64,000 bases of DNA from Lumnitzera littorea (GCA_024138015.1 JAMXBB010000010.1:80737176-80801175); one strand, 5' to 3'. Positions 37,052-49,575 are shown, numbered from the stretch's first letter. Notes: generated by a model not told the origin, from the sequence alone. Program-made: numbers and translations.

Positions 37052-37299
37052 ATTGAATAGATTTCAATTCAATAATGTTGGAATAAAATCACGAATTAGA
37101 TAAGAACCACTGTTTCTAATCCACTCTAATATGTACGTAGTGGCTCATGAATTTATATGGCTTCAACGCTTCAAGAATTCATTGTTTAAATTTACTCTGG
37201 GTAAAAAGAAGTGTCAAATAGTTCAGTTGCATCGTTACATTCAGCACATACACTTGCTTCATATACTGCACTTAGTGGCTTGGTAGTTTCCTAAAGAGG

Positions 37300-39130
37300 T
37301 CAGTACCATAGATTCGAGCAATAGTCAATAATCAGCTCAGTAAGTCTTCATACCAACATGATTGCACGGCACTCATACAATATAGTAACTTGGATATGGG
37401 TGCTTCTTTGCCAACCTCAGACTTTGAATATGCACACAATTTGCTTAGACACAAGGTATACAAGGTATAGTTGTACTTAGACACGCATAACTGTAAGATC
37501 CTTTCCTTACATGTGCGTAATTTCTTTCCAGCAGCTCAGTTGTCCCTTTATTTGGACAGCACATATAAACTCCAAAACTACAGCTATATCATCGTTTAGA
37601 TAGGCACTTTTCGGAATATAGTAGCTCAGATTCCTCAAGCTTAGTGCGGAAACTCGACAACTGAATTGGAAAGAATAGCTCGATACTACTGCAATCTCAA
37701 TTACTTGGGTCACTCTTTATCGTATTCGCAACAGCACGGTAATGCTCAACAGATAGCTCGACACTTGGATCATGCATACGTTGCCATAGTTCAAGCATAA
37801 GTATTCCTTTCGATAGAAGTTGGAACAGCACGCATTCTGCTCGGAGAACTTTATCAGATCGGATACTAAATAGGACTACTCGGCATCGGCTACTCTTTAA
37901 TACGGCAGCGCACTTAACTTGGCTTCTTGCCAACATTTGGTTCTATTTGGCATAGCAACTGCTACGGTCGCAGCTCCACACAATAGTTCGGTAAAGTCAC
38001 TCAAATAGGAAGCAGAGCTCAATTCAGCAATTCGTGAAACAATGTAGATATACACAGAAGGCTCGGCAAATAAGGATTTAGTCAGCTCGGCAAAATTGCA
38101 CTGACCAAGTTAATTTGGTAATATGAAACAGTGGTTCGGGTGCTTGCACAGCTCGGACCTTACACTTGTACCAAGTTCATACCGTCACTACTTGACAGCT
38201 TCGGTTTCGTACTTTACTTGTAGTTCAGCTCGGAATAGTTCACTTCGGCAGATCAGATACCATAACAATTTAGCTTGGCAAGCTAATGATCAAAACAGTA
38301 CGGCAAGCACTTGGTCACAGCAGCTCTGCAACAATTCAGTTCGGTGCACAAATTAACAACAATTCGGTAATCCTTCACTGTCAAGTCCTCGGCTCGGACA
38401 CAACAGTAGCTTGGTTCACATACTCCAAATCACACACGTTCACTAAAGCTCAGACAAAACTAATTGAGAGCTCGGCACTTGAATTGCGATAGCTCGGCCT
38501 AGATACACCAGCTAGTTTGGTAAGTTCAAGTGGCACTCTACAGCTCAGAAATAAATTAGCTCAACCAACTTTAGGATAGCTCGATATTCTTCTTCACCTC
38601 TGCACTTCAACCGAGAGCTTGGGTATGCATTAAGTAGCTCAGCAATTAAGTTCAATCAGCTCAACGCTTCGGACACACTTCAGCTCGGATGTGTAAGCTC
38701 AGCCGCACTTAGTTCACCTCGGACTTCACTCTAAACAGCTCATCATTTAAGTTTTCAGTTTGGCAACTTAGAGACACTTCAGCTCGGTCAACACTTACGA
38801 CAGCTCAGACATACACAAAGAAAGCTCAGCGGTGATTTAAATAGATCACCTCGATTACAATGCAATAAAATAGTCTCGTTCCATACATGAATCAGTTTGG
38901 TAGCTTAGAAACAAGGACAGTTGCGTAATATAATTCAGCTCGGAACGTGCTACAACAGCTTGGGAACTTTGACTTCAGCTTGAATAATGTTCACCACCTC
39001 AATTCGGCACTCATACACAACAGCACAAACTTGGTTGGCTCAGTATTGGATGGAGCTTGCAGCAATTCAGCAAATCAGCAGCTTGGACTCCTTGTTTGTT
39101 TGGCTCGGTGATCACACAGATAATGGTTGC
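37300..39130. repeat. Field of recurring AGCTCGG/AGCTCAG motifs
   Basis: Eight exact AGCTCGG and about nine AGCTCAG copies, plus many one-base variants (AGCTCGA, AGCTTGG, AGTTCGG, GGCTCGG), occur at irregular spacings of about 20-100 bp, often preceded by TTC or CA. About 0.1 copy of a given 7-mer is expected by chance in this length. There is no fixed period and no long frame on either strand. It lies in the LARD-like element between its reading frame and its primer-binding side. Confidence 0.75.
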
Positions 39131-40010
39131 ATCTGCACTAGCGCACTACAACGTACTAGTATGGCTGTAGAATGTGTTCCAATACACCCTACAACTACAA
39201 TTCTGTACATTTCGCAGTCACAATAGTCCACTCAACTACTGCACGGAATACTGCATGGCCAGAAACATCGATAGCCACACAAAGTCCGACGACCACAGCA
39301 CTACTGTCAACTTATGCTATACACGACTCTGATAGCCACCAACGCAAGTTACAGCTGCAATTTCACACACAACCTAGAACTACCGACTACATACAGCCAA
39401 CTCAACTCCGGTGATAGCTACACCAAACTCACGCACGCTACCGATTCTCACTCGCACACTTGGCTACAAGTTTCGAACACTCACACACCTCAAATCGGTT
39501 GAAATTTCAGAAAAATTGAACAACCCAAGTGAACATTCCACATATTCACACATAGAGTAAAATCAAATCGAAATTCCCAAGTGACTCCCAACTATCTTTT
39601 CTCTGTTTACAACAAGAGTCGGTTGTGAACACTCGAAAACCTCAATTGTATTATTACAAACTTGGATGACACAATAGTTTTTTTCTCTAAAGAATAGGGA
39701 TTAAACCCTTAAATACTCGAATACAGCACACTAAAATTTTGATCAGAACAATACCTATTGCTGCTACCCACTTGCTTAACACTAAAGAATCATTACTCAT
39801 ACAAACTTTCGACAATAATTTGAGTGCCAACTATCGACTCCACAACTCACTCTAACCCACAATAGTAATAATACTAGAGACAATAAAGCAACAATGTGAC
39901 AATAGTAAATCCAACAAACTTACTGTGGTAGACACAGGAGGAACATAGTGGTTATCAATTGTATATGAACAAAAACTTCATGAAACCTAACACGCTCCCT
40001 TGTTGGAATC
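39131..40010. other. Non-coding 5' internal region of the LARD-like element
   Basis: C/A-rich on the plus strand (CACAACTACAA, CACTCACACACC), between the motif field and the primer-binding site. Short frames on the plus strand are compositional. This corresponds to the untranslated leader of the minus-strand element. Confidence 0.5.
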
Positions 40011-40024
40011 GCGCTTTGATACTA
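40011..40024 (-). other. Primer-binding site of the LARD-like element
   Basis: Minus-strand TAGTATCAAAGCGC, next to the LTR end, resembles TGGTATCAGAGC, the complement of the 3' end of initiator Met tRNA. It is the same variant as in the element at 43-50 kb. Confidence 0.75.
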
Positions 40025-40025
40025 G

Positions 40026-40536
40026 TGAAGTTTATGTGTTTTTGAGATTGGACACGTGAAAAGACACCATAATGAACCAAAATAAGAAAATAAAATGAGG
40101 GGTTTTAGCAAATCCATGAGCTATCAAGTTAGATATGACGCAACAACAACATCTAACACGGCCTAAGACTCGCTAGATGTGACGTATCGATTCAAGCAAT
40201 GGGACTACTCGTCATAATCCTTACTAAAGGGATTGATAAAAGTGGGTAAAGGAAAGTTTTTTAAGAGAAATGTTTCAAGGGTTTTTCATTAATTGTCAAA
40301 ATCTACCTAAAACCCTATACATGTGCTTTATTATACATAGTGACAAAATACTAAAAAGATGTCTTAGTGGTATTTCTATAAATACAAAATAAACATGAAG
40401 GTAATTTAGGAAAAATACAATAAAAATGAAGTCTAAATAACATAAGCAAATATAAATGATCAAATGAGATGTTCAAATGAGTAGTAGATGAGCTGGGCTT
40501 TGGAGTTCGATGGGGTCAGTACCCTAAATCCTATCA
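40026..40536 (-). repeat. Right (5') LTR of the LARD-like element
   Basis: It begins TGAAGTTTATGTG and ends CCTATCA (plus strand), paired with 35569-36080. The two are clearly alike but differ at many sites, so the insertion is not recent. Confidence 0.82.
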
Positions 40537-40539
40537 CTA

Positions 40540-43119
40540 AGTATATGTTGTGATGTTAACCTAATAGAATAATTATATCATATTTTTTCTTTTAAATTAT
40601 TCACATAGCACCCAAATTTTGAATTAATTGTTAAATTCTTAAACCATTATGTCTTTATCAAACTTATCTATAAATTTAACCTAAAAATAGAAATATGTTT
40701 TTACAAATATCTTTTATAGTTTTAATGTAGTTTTCCATATAAGTATTTAGTAAATTGATGAAAATATGAAAATACTTTTATAATAAGTATACTTTCTCAT
40801 TATGGTATTCTACCTCTTACTTATTTATGATCCAAAGATAATTCTAAAAATAGTTGGTTATATTCACCGAGCTTTGAAGAATAGCTTGTATTCCAAATAA
40901 TAAGGAGATGAATTCGATCAACAAATGCTTAGATCGTTTATTTATTTATTTAAATGTAATGATACTTTTTCATATAAATACTTTTGTGATATATTTATTA
41001 TTAGAACTTTTATTCAATCGATAGGTTCAATCCAAACACAAATTATCCTTCTTAAACACCTTGGATTACAGGCTTAGATTTTTAAACACAATTAATAAAG
41101 GGTTGCATTACTGATTGAATTTTTCAATTAATAACCAACTTAGATATTGATATGAGATATAAAATATTAACACAATTGCCATCCTTACAAGTAAGTGGCC
41201 AAAACTTCCCATTGAATGATGTGTACTATCCATGGTGTAACTTTTCATAACTTAAGTGTAATATCACCACCACATATCCTTACCTCAATAAGGGTATGTG
41301 AAAGCTTAAGACTTGTCTAACATCTATAGATAATTCATAATAACTGCCAAATACACATTAAATACACTCTAAATGTCCAAGTAGAAGGAGTGGCTCCAGG
41401 GAGTCTAAATCATACCACAAGTATAATAATATCATAGGATACATTGCTAAAAGTCAAACCTAAACATAATGACAAATTGAGTATATAAGTCAAACACTTT
41501 AAATGCAATAAGTACAACTAACATAAGTGACAATTTCATAATACAAAATTCTATATCACTAAGCCTACTAACATCAATAGTAACAACTAAACTTCCAAAT
41601 AGATACATTCTACAATATCTAATCTCATAAGATACATAATCAACATCATTCCAATGGTTGTCGTATAAAATACATATTGTAACCTAAGTCATCATAGTAG
41701 CCAATATCTTCAAAAGTACTTATTCTTGAGAAAGAAATCCCTCTAAGGGGTGAGCCAAAGCTTTTACGTAATTATCATAAGCACAAGTGAATGCTATATC
41801 AATTAGTCATGCATGTGTACATAAAAGATCTAATACATAATCAATAATTTGTTATTTTTTATTTAGTTGTTACAACATAGTGATCAACGTAGTCATGGTG
41901 TCCTATGACTTAAGGTAGCTTATGGCCTTGCAAGACACATATAATGTAGTATACAATGTTAGTACTTTCAAACTTTCTACAATTTAGAAATATAACTTAT
42001 GTCATCTTAAAGTATATGTCGAGTGATCATTTGACATAGTAGTAGTGGCAATGTTAATGATAGCCTGATTATAGTTACGTCCTAGCCATTAACTTATTAC
42101 ACAACACTATCCCTAATTAGTAAACCTGTTACATAAGTAACATGTAATTTAACCAAATCGTCTTGATGTGTAACTCCATTGAGGACACCATTACATACTG
42201 ATTGATGGGTATTGTGTTAAGCACCAATATTCGTGATCTCCTAGTTATGGTAAATCATAAATAATATTGTTATATAGTTATTAGGTTCATTTATTATCAA
42301 TCCAAACATGTACAAGAATTAAACAAGGTAACCACGTATTGAAAATAGGCTTTTCAACTTGAAACTAAGTTTTGGACAAAAAAAAAAAAAACTTGAAACT
42401 AAGTTTCCTTAACTTTAAATCCTCACATTAAAACACATGTAAAAATTGTCTAAAATTCACTATAAGTTGTTTTAAAACTATAGTTCTGACCCTAAACCAT
42501 TTATTAGTTTATTAGCTATAATATCTTGCAATTATTAACCAATTCCTCCTTATATTGCTTCTTATTTGATTAGCTACAAATTTTTCAAGAGAATTATATT
42601 CTTAAAGTAGTTTGATTCTTATGTAATTTTTGAATATCCTTCTAAACTTTTAAGTGCAATTAAATATTTATAACTAATGAAACAATTAAGATTTAATTGT
42701 AATTATATATAAACTTTTAGTAATTAAAAATGTATAAGGAAGTCAAAGTGACAGGGTTACTAATTTATTTTGAATGGTGGTGTTTGGATGGTATAGTTCT
42801 TTTTGGTAGAAAGCTACCATTAGGACGTTAGTAGCAAACTACTACCATAAGTTTTACATAATCTATTGTTCGGATGTTGATTTGGTATGTGTTTGAATGC
42901 CAATCTTAGATACCCAAGACCTTTTGAACTTTAGCTTACCATCTAGATGCTACATGAATTATTGTCCAAACAGAAATTACAATTCTACATAATCTTATTT
43001 CAATAACTTCATAAACTAAAACATATTCATTAACCATATCGTCCCATATAGTAATCAAACCAATACTATAATTCCCTCACATAGCCCTAGCGAATAGATT
43101 GGGCTTCACGATTAAGGAC
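40540..43119. other. AT-rich intergenic DNA, no gene recognised
   Basis: About 2.6 kb with no supportable coding frame. A possible small TIR element around 42775-42985 (GTGTTTGGATGG on the left, GTCCAAACAGAAATT on the right) is too weak to call. The 5 bp before 43120 (AGGAC) are one side of the target duplication of the next element. Confidence 0.55.
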
Positions 43120-44001
43120 TGATGCGAATCATGACAAAAAACAGACAAGACTGGTCGTTGAATGAGTTCAAGCTTACTAAAAGCTTGAAAAAGGGTGATG
43201 GGGAATGCACAAAAGAATGATAAAGTGAATGAAGAGTAAGCAAAACCCATAAATAATTCCAAAGGATATGACGCACCAATGAAACTTCCAAGTACTCACG
43301 ATACAACTCAATATGACGCACGAAATAGTCCAGTAAGGTTACTCGCCACTTAGCCTTGTTTAAGGGTTAAGATAAGAGTGAAATGATAGTAAACAATCAG
43401 TGTTTACGAGAGGAAGAATATTCAGTGTATTGATGATAATCTCGTTTTGATTACAAGTATAAGGGGTATTTATACTCAAGAGTTCAAAGTAACTTACCTT
43501 AAAGGGAAAAGATAAAAAGGGTATTGTCTCAAAGAAATGTATAAGAATATAAAAGGATAAAAATGAATATTCAAGAAAAATAATGATTAGTGTAGCAGGT
43601 TCTTCACGTGGTCCTATATACGTAGCAAAGATGCATTGGTGATGTTATTGGAGGATATGGATAGAAGAGCACGAGTAGATTAGTTGTTTAAGCAGGGGTG
43701 ATTGGGGATTAGTCTAAGGCTGCTCTATCGGCCTCTTGGCAGGAGTGATGCCAAGAAATTGATCATCTTGGACATGGCTGAGGAGATGTACGAGGGTTGG
43801 TTGCTCTCTTGGCATTCCACAAGTAAGCATACAACTTCCAATAGGTGGGTAGTCATACGACTTGGCATATAGAATTGATCGACAGTAAGAAAAAACTCAG
43901 CCTCAACATGAGTTGGTTGGAGTAGGAGGATTTGTTTAGCCAATCCCTTTAGTCCTTAAGCTTAGATACAAGTTAAAGACTCGGTAACTTGATTCCTATC
44001 A
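43120..44001 (-). repeat. Left (3') LTR of element 1
   Basis: 882 bp, starts TGATGCGAATCATGAC and ends GATTCCTATCA on the plus strand (TG...CA). On the minus strand it has TATAAATA at 43467-43474 and a CTTAAACAAGGCTAAGTGG block shared with the related LTRs nearby. Paired with about 49576-50424. Confidence 0.9.
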
Positions 44002-44012
44002 TTCCTTCTAGG
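44002..44012 (-). other. Polypurine tract of element 1
   Basis: Minus-strand CCTAGAAGGAA lies immediately before the LTR start TGATAGGAATC. The equivalent place in element 2 (52216-52226) reads CCCAGAAAGGA. Confidence 0.65.
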
Positions 44013-44049
44013 TTGATTTAGATTTGGGATCAAATCTGAGTGGTCCTCG

Positions 44050-45060
44050 ATCAGCTCTTTGTTAAGGTGATATGAATTGAGGTTAGCAATGCTGAAAGTG
44101 TTAAAAACCTAATAATCCTTGGGCAGCTCCAATCTATAAATGTTGCCATTGATCTTTTGGAGGATTCTGAAAGGTCCTTCAGCCCTTAGGAATAGTTTGT
44201 TCCTCTTTTTACTCAAAAATCTTTCCTTGCTTAGGTACAGTCACACCAAGTCTCCCGAATGAAACTATTTCGTCATCCTACCCTTGGCCTTCTCTCGCAT
44301 TCATTTGGTAGCTTGGTTGATCTGCTAAGTGACTTTGTAGTAGATGTGTTGAAGGGATTATGATCAAGCTCTCGTGTTAGGGTCTTCTTGCTCAAATACA
44401 GGTATAGGGGTGTGATTAAGGGACAACTCAAGATTAAAACCATAGATAACTTCGAAGGGGGTCTGCTTAGTGGTGTCTTGTACTATTTAGTTATAAGTGA
44501 ATTTGACCACTGGTAAGCAGATATCCCAATCGGCCAAGTTCTTAGCTACTGTAGCTCGAAGTAGTGATCCCAAAGTGCAATTAATCGCTTTTATTTGGCC
44601 ATCAGTTTGAAGGTGGCAAGAAGTACTGAATAGTAGATAACTCAAGAACTTGGGATCTCTATCGGAGACTACACTTCTTGGCACGCTGTGTAACCATACA
44701 ATCTCCTGTAAGAAAAGAGAAGCAATAGCTAAAGCATCGTTAGTCTTGAAGCAGGGTACAAAGTGTACCATCTTATTGAATCTATCCATGACAACCATTA
44801 CAGAATCTTTGCCTCAAGCAGTATAGGGTAGTCTGAGAACAAAATCCATGCTCAACTCAGTCTAAGGTCTTGTTAGAATAGGTAAAAGCATTGCTCGGCT
44901 CGACATTTAGCCCTCTTGCACATAGTACAACCTTCAACAACTTAGTGCACATCTTATCTTATTCTCAGCCAAAAGAAATGACCATTCAATAGCTCATAGG
45001 TCCTTCTCTCCCAAAAATGTCTAGACAATCTTCTACTATGAGCTTCCTTGATCAGTAGCT
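44050..45060 (-). pseudogene. Integrase remnant of element 1
   Basis: The clearest part, 44487-44798, reads VVMDRFNKMVHFVPCFKT with the first catalytic Asp, then SVVSDRDPKF with the second, then HLQTDGQ. The stretch normally found between DRDPKFLS and the QTDGQ block is shortened by a deletion of roughly 15 residues, and stops lie on both sides. A CTMC pair near 44920-44935 is left from the HHCC zinc-binding region. It would have joined the element's DNA copy to the chromosome; as it stands it is broken. Confidence 0.85.
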
Positions 45061-45239
45061 CTCGAAGTGAATAGGTCGGCACGCATAATTTCCCTCCTTG
45101 GAATAAGTATGCATCCTCGACATGATATTTGTCTACTATCCTCCCATCGACACATTACGTAAGTATGGGTCTAAAGTACTGGTCCTTAGAATACTGCTCT
45201 TTGATACTGGCAGACCTAAATAGCTTAGTCTGCAATTCA

Positions 45240-45830
45240 ATTAGAAGCGCATGTCTTCTTAAAGGAGCATTTGTAATTATGTTACTTTTTCTCCACTTGT
45301 ATTTTATCACGAAATTGAATCATTCAAGGAATTCAACCCATCTCGCCTGTCACTTCGACTACTTAGTCCGGCTTCGAAGATACCTCAAGGACTCATGGTC
45401 AATATAGATGCATAACTCTTTAGGCAGTAGATAATGCTGCCTTACTTAGAGTGCTCGGATAAGAGCCAAGAGTTCTTTGTCATATATAGAATAGTTCAGT
45501 TGAGGTCCCCCTAGCTTCTCACTATAGTAGGCAATTGGTTAGCCTTCTTGCATTAGGACAGCACCTATTCTAATGCCTGATGCATCACATTCCAACTGAA
45601 ATACTTTCTTAAAGTCAAGCAAAAATAGCAAAAGTGCAGAAGTTAATCTTTCCTTCACCTCGACAAAGCTTCTTTCCTCCTTTTCTCCCCATCTAAAGTC
45701 GGTGTTCTTCTTTATTAGTTTAGTAAGGGGTGCGACGAGGGTGCTAAAATTCCTTATGAATCTCCTATAGACAAAAACTAATCCATGGAAACTTCTCACC
45801 TCGACATAAGTGGTAGGAGTTGACTATTCG
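45240..45830 (-). pseudogene. RNase H and RT-connection remnant of element 1
   Basis: 45539-45799 contains MRSFHGL, YRRFIRNFSTLVAPLTKL and ECDASGIRIGAVLMQEG, the standard end of RT and start of RNase H with the first catalytic Asp. Downstream, after a stop, IAYYSEKLGG, YDKELLALIRAL and IDHESLRYL are readable to about 45370. Stops and base changes make it non-functional. Confidence 0.88.
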
Positions 45831-46066
45831 ATGATTGCTTGGATCTTCTCATCATCCACTCATAAACCTCTTCTACTTACTAAATAGCCTAAGAATACCA
45901 CTTCCTCCTGGCAAAAACAATATTTCTTAAGATTGCTGAATAATCGCTTGGTACGGAGGACATTCAACACGGTATGGAGATGTTCACAGTGACTCGACAT
46001 GTTAGTACTATACACTAAGATGTCATCAAATTACACCACAACACACTTCCCAATTAAATTTCTTAG

Positions 46067-46098
46067 CACGTGATTCATTAGTCACGTGATTCATTAGT
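46067..46098. repeat. 16-bp tandem duplication in the RT remnant
   Basis: CACGTGATTCATTAGT occurs twice head to tail, followed by a partial third copy CACATGA. Because 16 is not a multiple of 3 it causes a frameshift just upstream of the FDD motif on the minus strand. Confidence 0.95.
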
Positions 46099-46276
46099 CA
46101 CATGAAAGTACTTGGGGCATTCAATAAGCCAAAGGGCATTACTGTAAACTTGTAGAGTCCATGCCAAGTTTTGAACGCAATGTTCCACTCATTTCCTAGA
46201 CTCATGCGAATTTAATAGTAGCTAGATTTTAAATCAATTTTGTTAAAGATCTTAGCCCCACTCAGCTCATTTAGCA

Positions 46277-47152
46277 TGATGCGAATCATGACCAAGAATA
46301 GACAAGGCTAATCGTTGAATGGGTCCAAGCTTGCTAAAAGCTTAAAGAGTTGATAGGGAAAATGCGCGAAAGAAAAATGACGAATGAAAAAAAAAAAGAA
46401 AAAGCAAAACCCACGAATAGCTTGAAAGAATATGACACACCAATGGAACTTCCGATGACTTACGGCACAATTTGATATGATGCATGAATCGGTTCGATGA
46501 GGTTACTCGCCACCTAGCCTTACTTAAGAGTTAAGATAAGTGATGTTGAGAGTAAATAAGTAGTGTTTATGTAAGGAAGAAAGAATACTCAAAAGTGTAT
46601 ATTAATGATGATCTCCTGTACTTACAATTACAACAGTATTTATACCCATAAGTTAGGGCAACTTACCAAAAAGGGAAAAGACAAAAAGGGTATCACTTTA
46701 AAGTAATGTACAAGAATACAAAAGAGTAAAAATGAATATTAAAAAAAAAAACAATCATTAGTTTAATGGATTCTACATATGGTTCTGTATACGTGGCGAT
46801 GCTTAATTGGTGAGGCCATTGGAAGATACAGACAAAAAGTACAGTTAGTTGGCTTGTTCGAGCAGGGTGGCCTTGTCAGTCCAGAGCATCTCTTTCGTCA
46901 TATTGGCAAGGATGATGTCGAATGAGTATTTGGTTAGGTATAAGTGAAGGTTAGCTATTATCTCGGCCTTATACTTCTTGGCACTTTATCTGTGAGAAAT
47001 AAGGAGCTATTCGGCTCGGCATACAGAACAGGTCGGTAAGGAGATACTTGGCCTCGGTAAGAGTTGGCTAAAATAAGAGAATCCACCGTACTAGACCTTC
47101 TAGTCCTCAGGCTTGGCTTTGGGTTAATGGTCTAGTAGCTCGATTCCCATCA
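46277..47152. mobile_element. Nested solo LTR of the element 1 family
   Basis: An 876-bp copy of the element 1 LTR (TGATGCGAATCATGACC at the start, CGATTCCCATCA at the end) flanked by a perfect 5-bp target duplication TAGCA (46272-46276 and 47153-47157). It interrupts RT exactly in the conserved DDMLDELSG region, in the same orientation as the outer LTRs. It keeps a minus-strand TATAAATA near 46632. It inserted after element 1 did. Confidence 0.93.
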
Positions 47153-47759
47153 TAGCATATCTTCTAACCTAGGAATAGGAAACCTGTATTTAATCATTAT
47201 CTTATTCACAGCTCAGTTGTCAACACATATTCTCCAGGTTCCATCATTTTTTAGCACTAGGAGCATCAGAATAGCACAAGGGCTAAGACTCTCCTTAACA
47301 TATCCTCTTTCCAGCAGCTCATTGATTTGTTGTTAGAGCTTAGAAGCTTGTTCGGGACTCATCCGATAAGCTGGCTTATTTGGCAGTACGGTACCGAGTA
47401 ACAAGTTAATGCAATGTTCTATTCCTCTGAATGGTGGCAATCCTTTTAGCAATTGTTCTGTAAACAGATTGGCATATTCATCTAGTAACTCTCTTACTTC
47501 CGAAGGTAGTTCACTTTGCTCCTTCAATTCTAATAGATGCCTGACCAACATAAAGGTCAGTACATCGGCTTTAATGGCCTCTTGGAGTTTAGCTCTACTC
47601 ATCATTAGGGTTTTCGTTGATTCATGAGTAAGTTTTGTTTGCAGTTTGTTAACTTCACTTGGTAGCATCGGGTTTAGTGTAATCTTCTTGCTATCCTTCT
47701 CAAACACATATGTGTTCTTGTATCCATTATGGATAACTCATCTATTAAATGGCCATGGT

Positions 47760-48030
47760 CAGCCAAGCAATATGTGTGAAGCATACACGGGCAGCACGTT
47801 GTAGAGAATTTTGTTAGAGTAATTTCATATATTAATTGGCAGTAGTACTTATTGAATGACATGTAGTGCTCGATTCTCATTTAACCACTGAAACTTGTAT
47901 GGCATCGAGTACTCGATAATCGACAACTTCAACCTTATGATCAAATCGGCTGATGCCACATTGGTGTGACTTCCGTTATCCACAATTAGCGAGCTTACCT
48001 AATCATTTACCTTACAGGTGATATGAAATA
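47760..48030 (-). pseudogene. Aspartic protease remnant of element 1
   Basis: The minus strand reads IVDNGSHTNVASADL, where the usual Ty3/gypsy version has DGGS or DSGS, then LQWL-like text (KFQWLNENRAL) and the end motif LLGxPWPFNR. The Asp-Asn-Gly triad and several stops indicate loss of activity. It would have cleaved the polyprotein. Confidence 0.8.
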
Positions 48031-48229
48031 AGCTTTCCCTTTGCTCCTCCTTACATGACCAAGATTATGCATCGGACAACTAGGATCAACTGATTCAAGT
48101 CCTTGACAAACATATCCTCCTAGATTAGTTCATTCTCCTTAGTAGCTTCTTTCTCGGCAATGCTTTCCTCCTCCTTAGGTTCCTCATTAGTACTTTCCAC
48201 TTCCAGCTTCGAAATGTTTCTCGTGATGA

Positions 48230-49440
48230 CCATAGTCTTTTGATTTGGGCACTGAGTAGCCATATATCCAAACCCTTGGCATTTGAAGCATTTGATCTAG
48301 CTTGTCTTCTTACCAGATCCTTACCCTTTCTCATAAGTTTAGGTCAGCACGTCACGTTCTGTTTGGCCCTTTTGGTCAGCCTAACATCCCCTCGTCTGAT
48401 CGGGTTAACACTTGGCTAACTTCGATAATTTCCTTGTACAGGTTAGCTTAACTAAATAGGTCAATTAGTCGGCATCCATATTGACATTCAGCTTTTTCTC
48501 TGTCTTTTCACTCGTTAAGCTATTCATATTGCCTTATCTAACTTGGAAAATTATTGGAATTCTACAATGTCTCGAAATCACTCCTCAATCTAGTAAGGAA
48601 TCCCAGGATAGTTCGTGTTGAGGGCTCCTCTATTTCACAATGAATCATAAGCATTTGGAACTCTTAGACATATTCGTCAATAGTTCAGCCTCCTTGTCTC
48701 AACTCCTGAAGTCGAGTAAAAGTGTCTTGTAGGTAAGTTTCCTGCATAAATCTGTTTCCAAGTATTCTTTTCATCTCAAGCTAAGTATTGATCTCTCGAT
48801 AACCTTCTCACCTTCTTATGGCTTGGAAATTCTTCTACCACATGACGGCATATCCAGAGAACTCAATAACAACCGTTCTCACTTTGTTATATTCGTCATA
48901 ATGGTAATAATCAACGACTCGCTCCACCTTTTCTTCCCAATTGAAGTAGTCATCTATATTACCAGACCTATTAAAGCTCAGAATCTTAAGCTTCACATGG
49001 TCGGACGCTCGAGGTGCTCGAGCTCGCTCTTCTTCTTTATATTGTTCCTCATCCTCCTCATCTAAATCTCCTAAGTCATTCCCTCTTCTCATTCGTCCGC
49101 ATACTCCTCCACCTTAAACTTGTTGAGCTAGGTTCTAACCTTTAGCAAGTCGGGTAGCTTGTAGATTGTTATGTGCGGCATCAGTAGGTTTATAAGCCAA
49201 TACATAATAGCTCGACTTAAATCCACAAGGAAGTTAGCTACCTCATCAAGTCTCTCGTCAATACTTCTAGGAGTATCTTGGGATTGTCGGCCATGGTGGA
49301 CAACACTACTGTTGTCATCCCTAACGCTAGCATTAACACTCAGGTTTGTCATTTTCTCCAAAAGATTCAAATCCCAACTCCTTAATTTGGTGCAACAGTT
49401 GACACTATCTCTCCAAATCACACTATACACTTCCTTCAAA
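48230..49440 (-). pseudogene. Gag remnant of element 1
   Basis: 48835-49092 holds the retrotransposon Gag core: an acidic Asp/Glu run, then LKILSFNRSGNIDDYFNWEE and KVERVVDYYHYDEYNKVRTV. Downstream at 48249-48290 a zinc knuckle reads CFKCQGFGYMATQC with the metal-binding His replaced by Tyr. The N-terminal part at about 49128-49440 is recognisable only by position. Stops and frame changes separate these parts. Confidence 0.85.
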
Positions 49441-49560
49441 CTTGAAGCTCAACAAACAATAAACACGGCAACTAAATTAATACAAAAAACTTGCTTCCAC
49501 ACACATAAGACGAAATAAAGATAGAACTTCAAAACAACTATTGCTACCCAAATGAGACCT

Positions 49561-49574
49561 CTACTTTGATACTA
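49561..49574 (-). other. Primer-binding site of element 1
   Basis: Minus-strand TAGTATCAAAGTAG, adjacent to the right LTR, matches TGGTATCAGAGC (initiator Met tRNA type) at 9 or 10 of 12 positions. Confidence 0.8.
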
Positions 49575-49575
49575 A

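Larger units (their letters stand above)
35569..40536 (-). mobile_element. LARD-like non-autonomous LTR retrotransposon (about 5 kb)
   Basis: Two direct LTRs of about 511 bp, 35569-36080 and 40026-40536, enclose 3.9 kb. Orientation is minus: TAGTATCAAAGCGC next to the right LTR is a primer-binding site for initiator Met tRNA, and a purine-rich tract adjoins the left LTR. No gag, protease, RT, RNase H or integrase motif was found inside; the only long frame (36131-37051) is unrecognised. The LTRs share blocks with the LTRs of the nearby Ty3/gypsy elements, so one of those families probably supplied its enzymes. The exact left end and target duplication are unclear (CTAAG follows the right LTR). 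Confidence 0.75.
45830..47700 (-). pseudogene. Reverse transcriptase remnant of element 1, split by a solo LTR
   Basis: 47333-47707 carries the protease-RT linker and the RT start (KGLPPFRGIEHCINLL, LPNKPAYRMSPEQ). After a gap, YRFPIPRLEDML runs up to the LTR inserted at 47152, and ELSGAKIFNKIDLKS resumes at 46276. The catalytic FDD at about 46021-46029 is intact, but the preceding Tyr codon is TAA. A 16-bp tandem duplication at 46067-46098 shifts the frame. It is a dead copy of the enzyme that would copy the element's RNA. Confidence 0.88.

Noticed and set aside
42775..42985. Possible small TIR element starting GTGTTTGGATGG
   Set aside because: The inverted ends match over only about 8 bp and no target duplication is seen.
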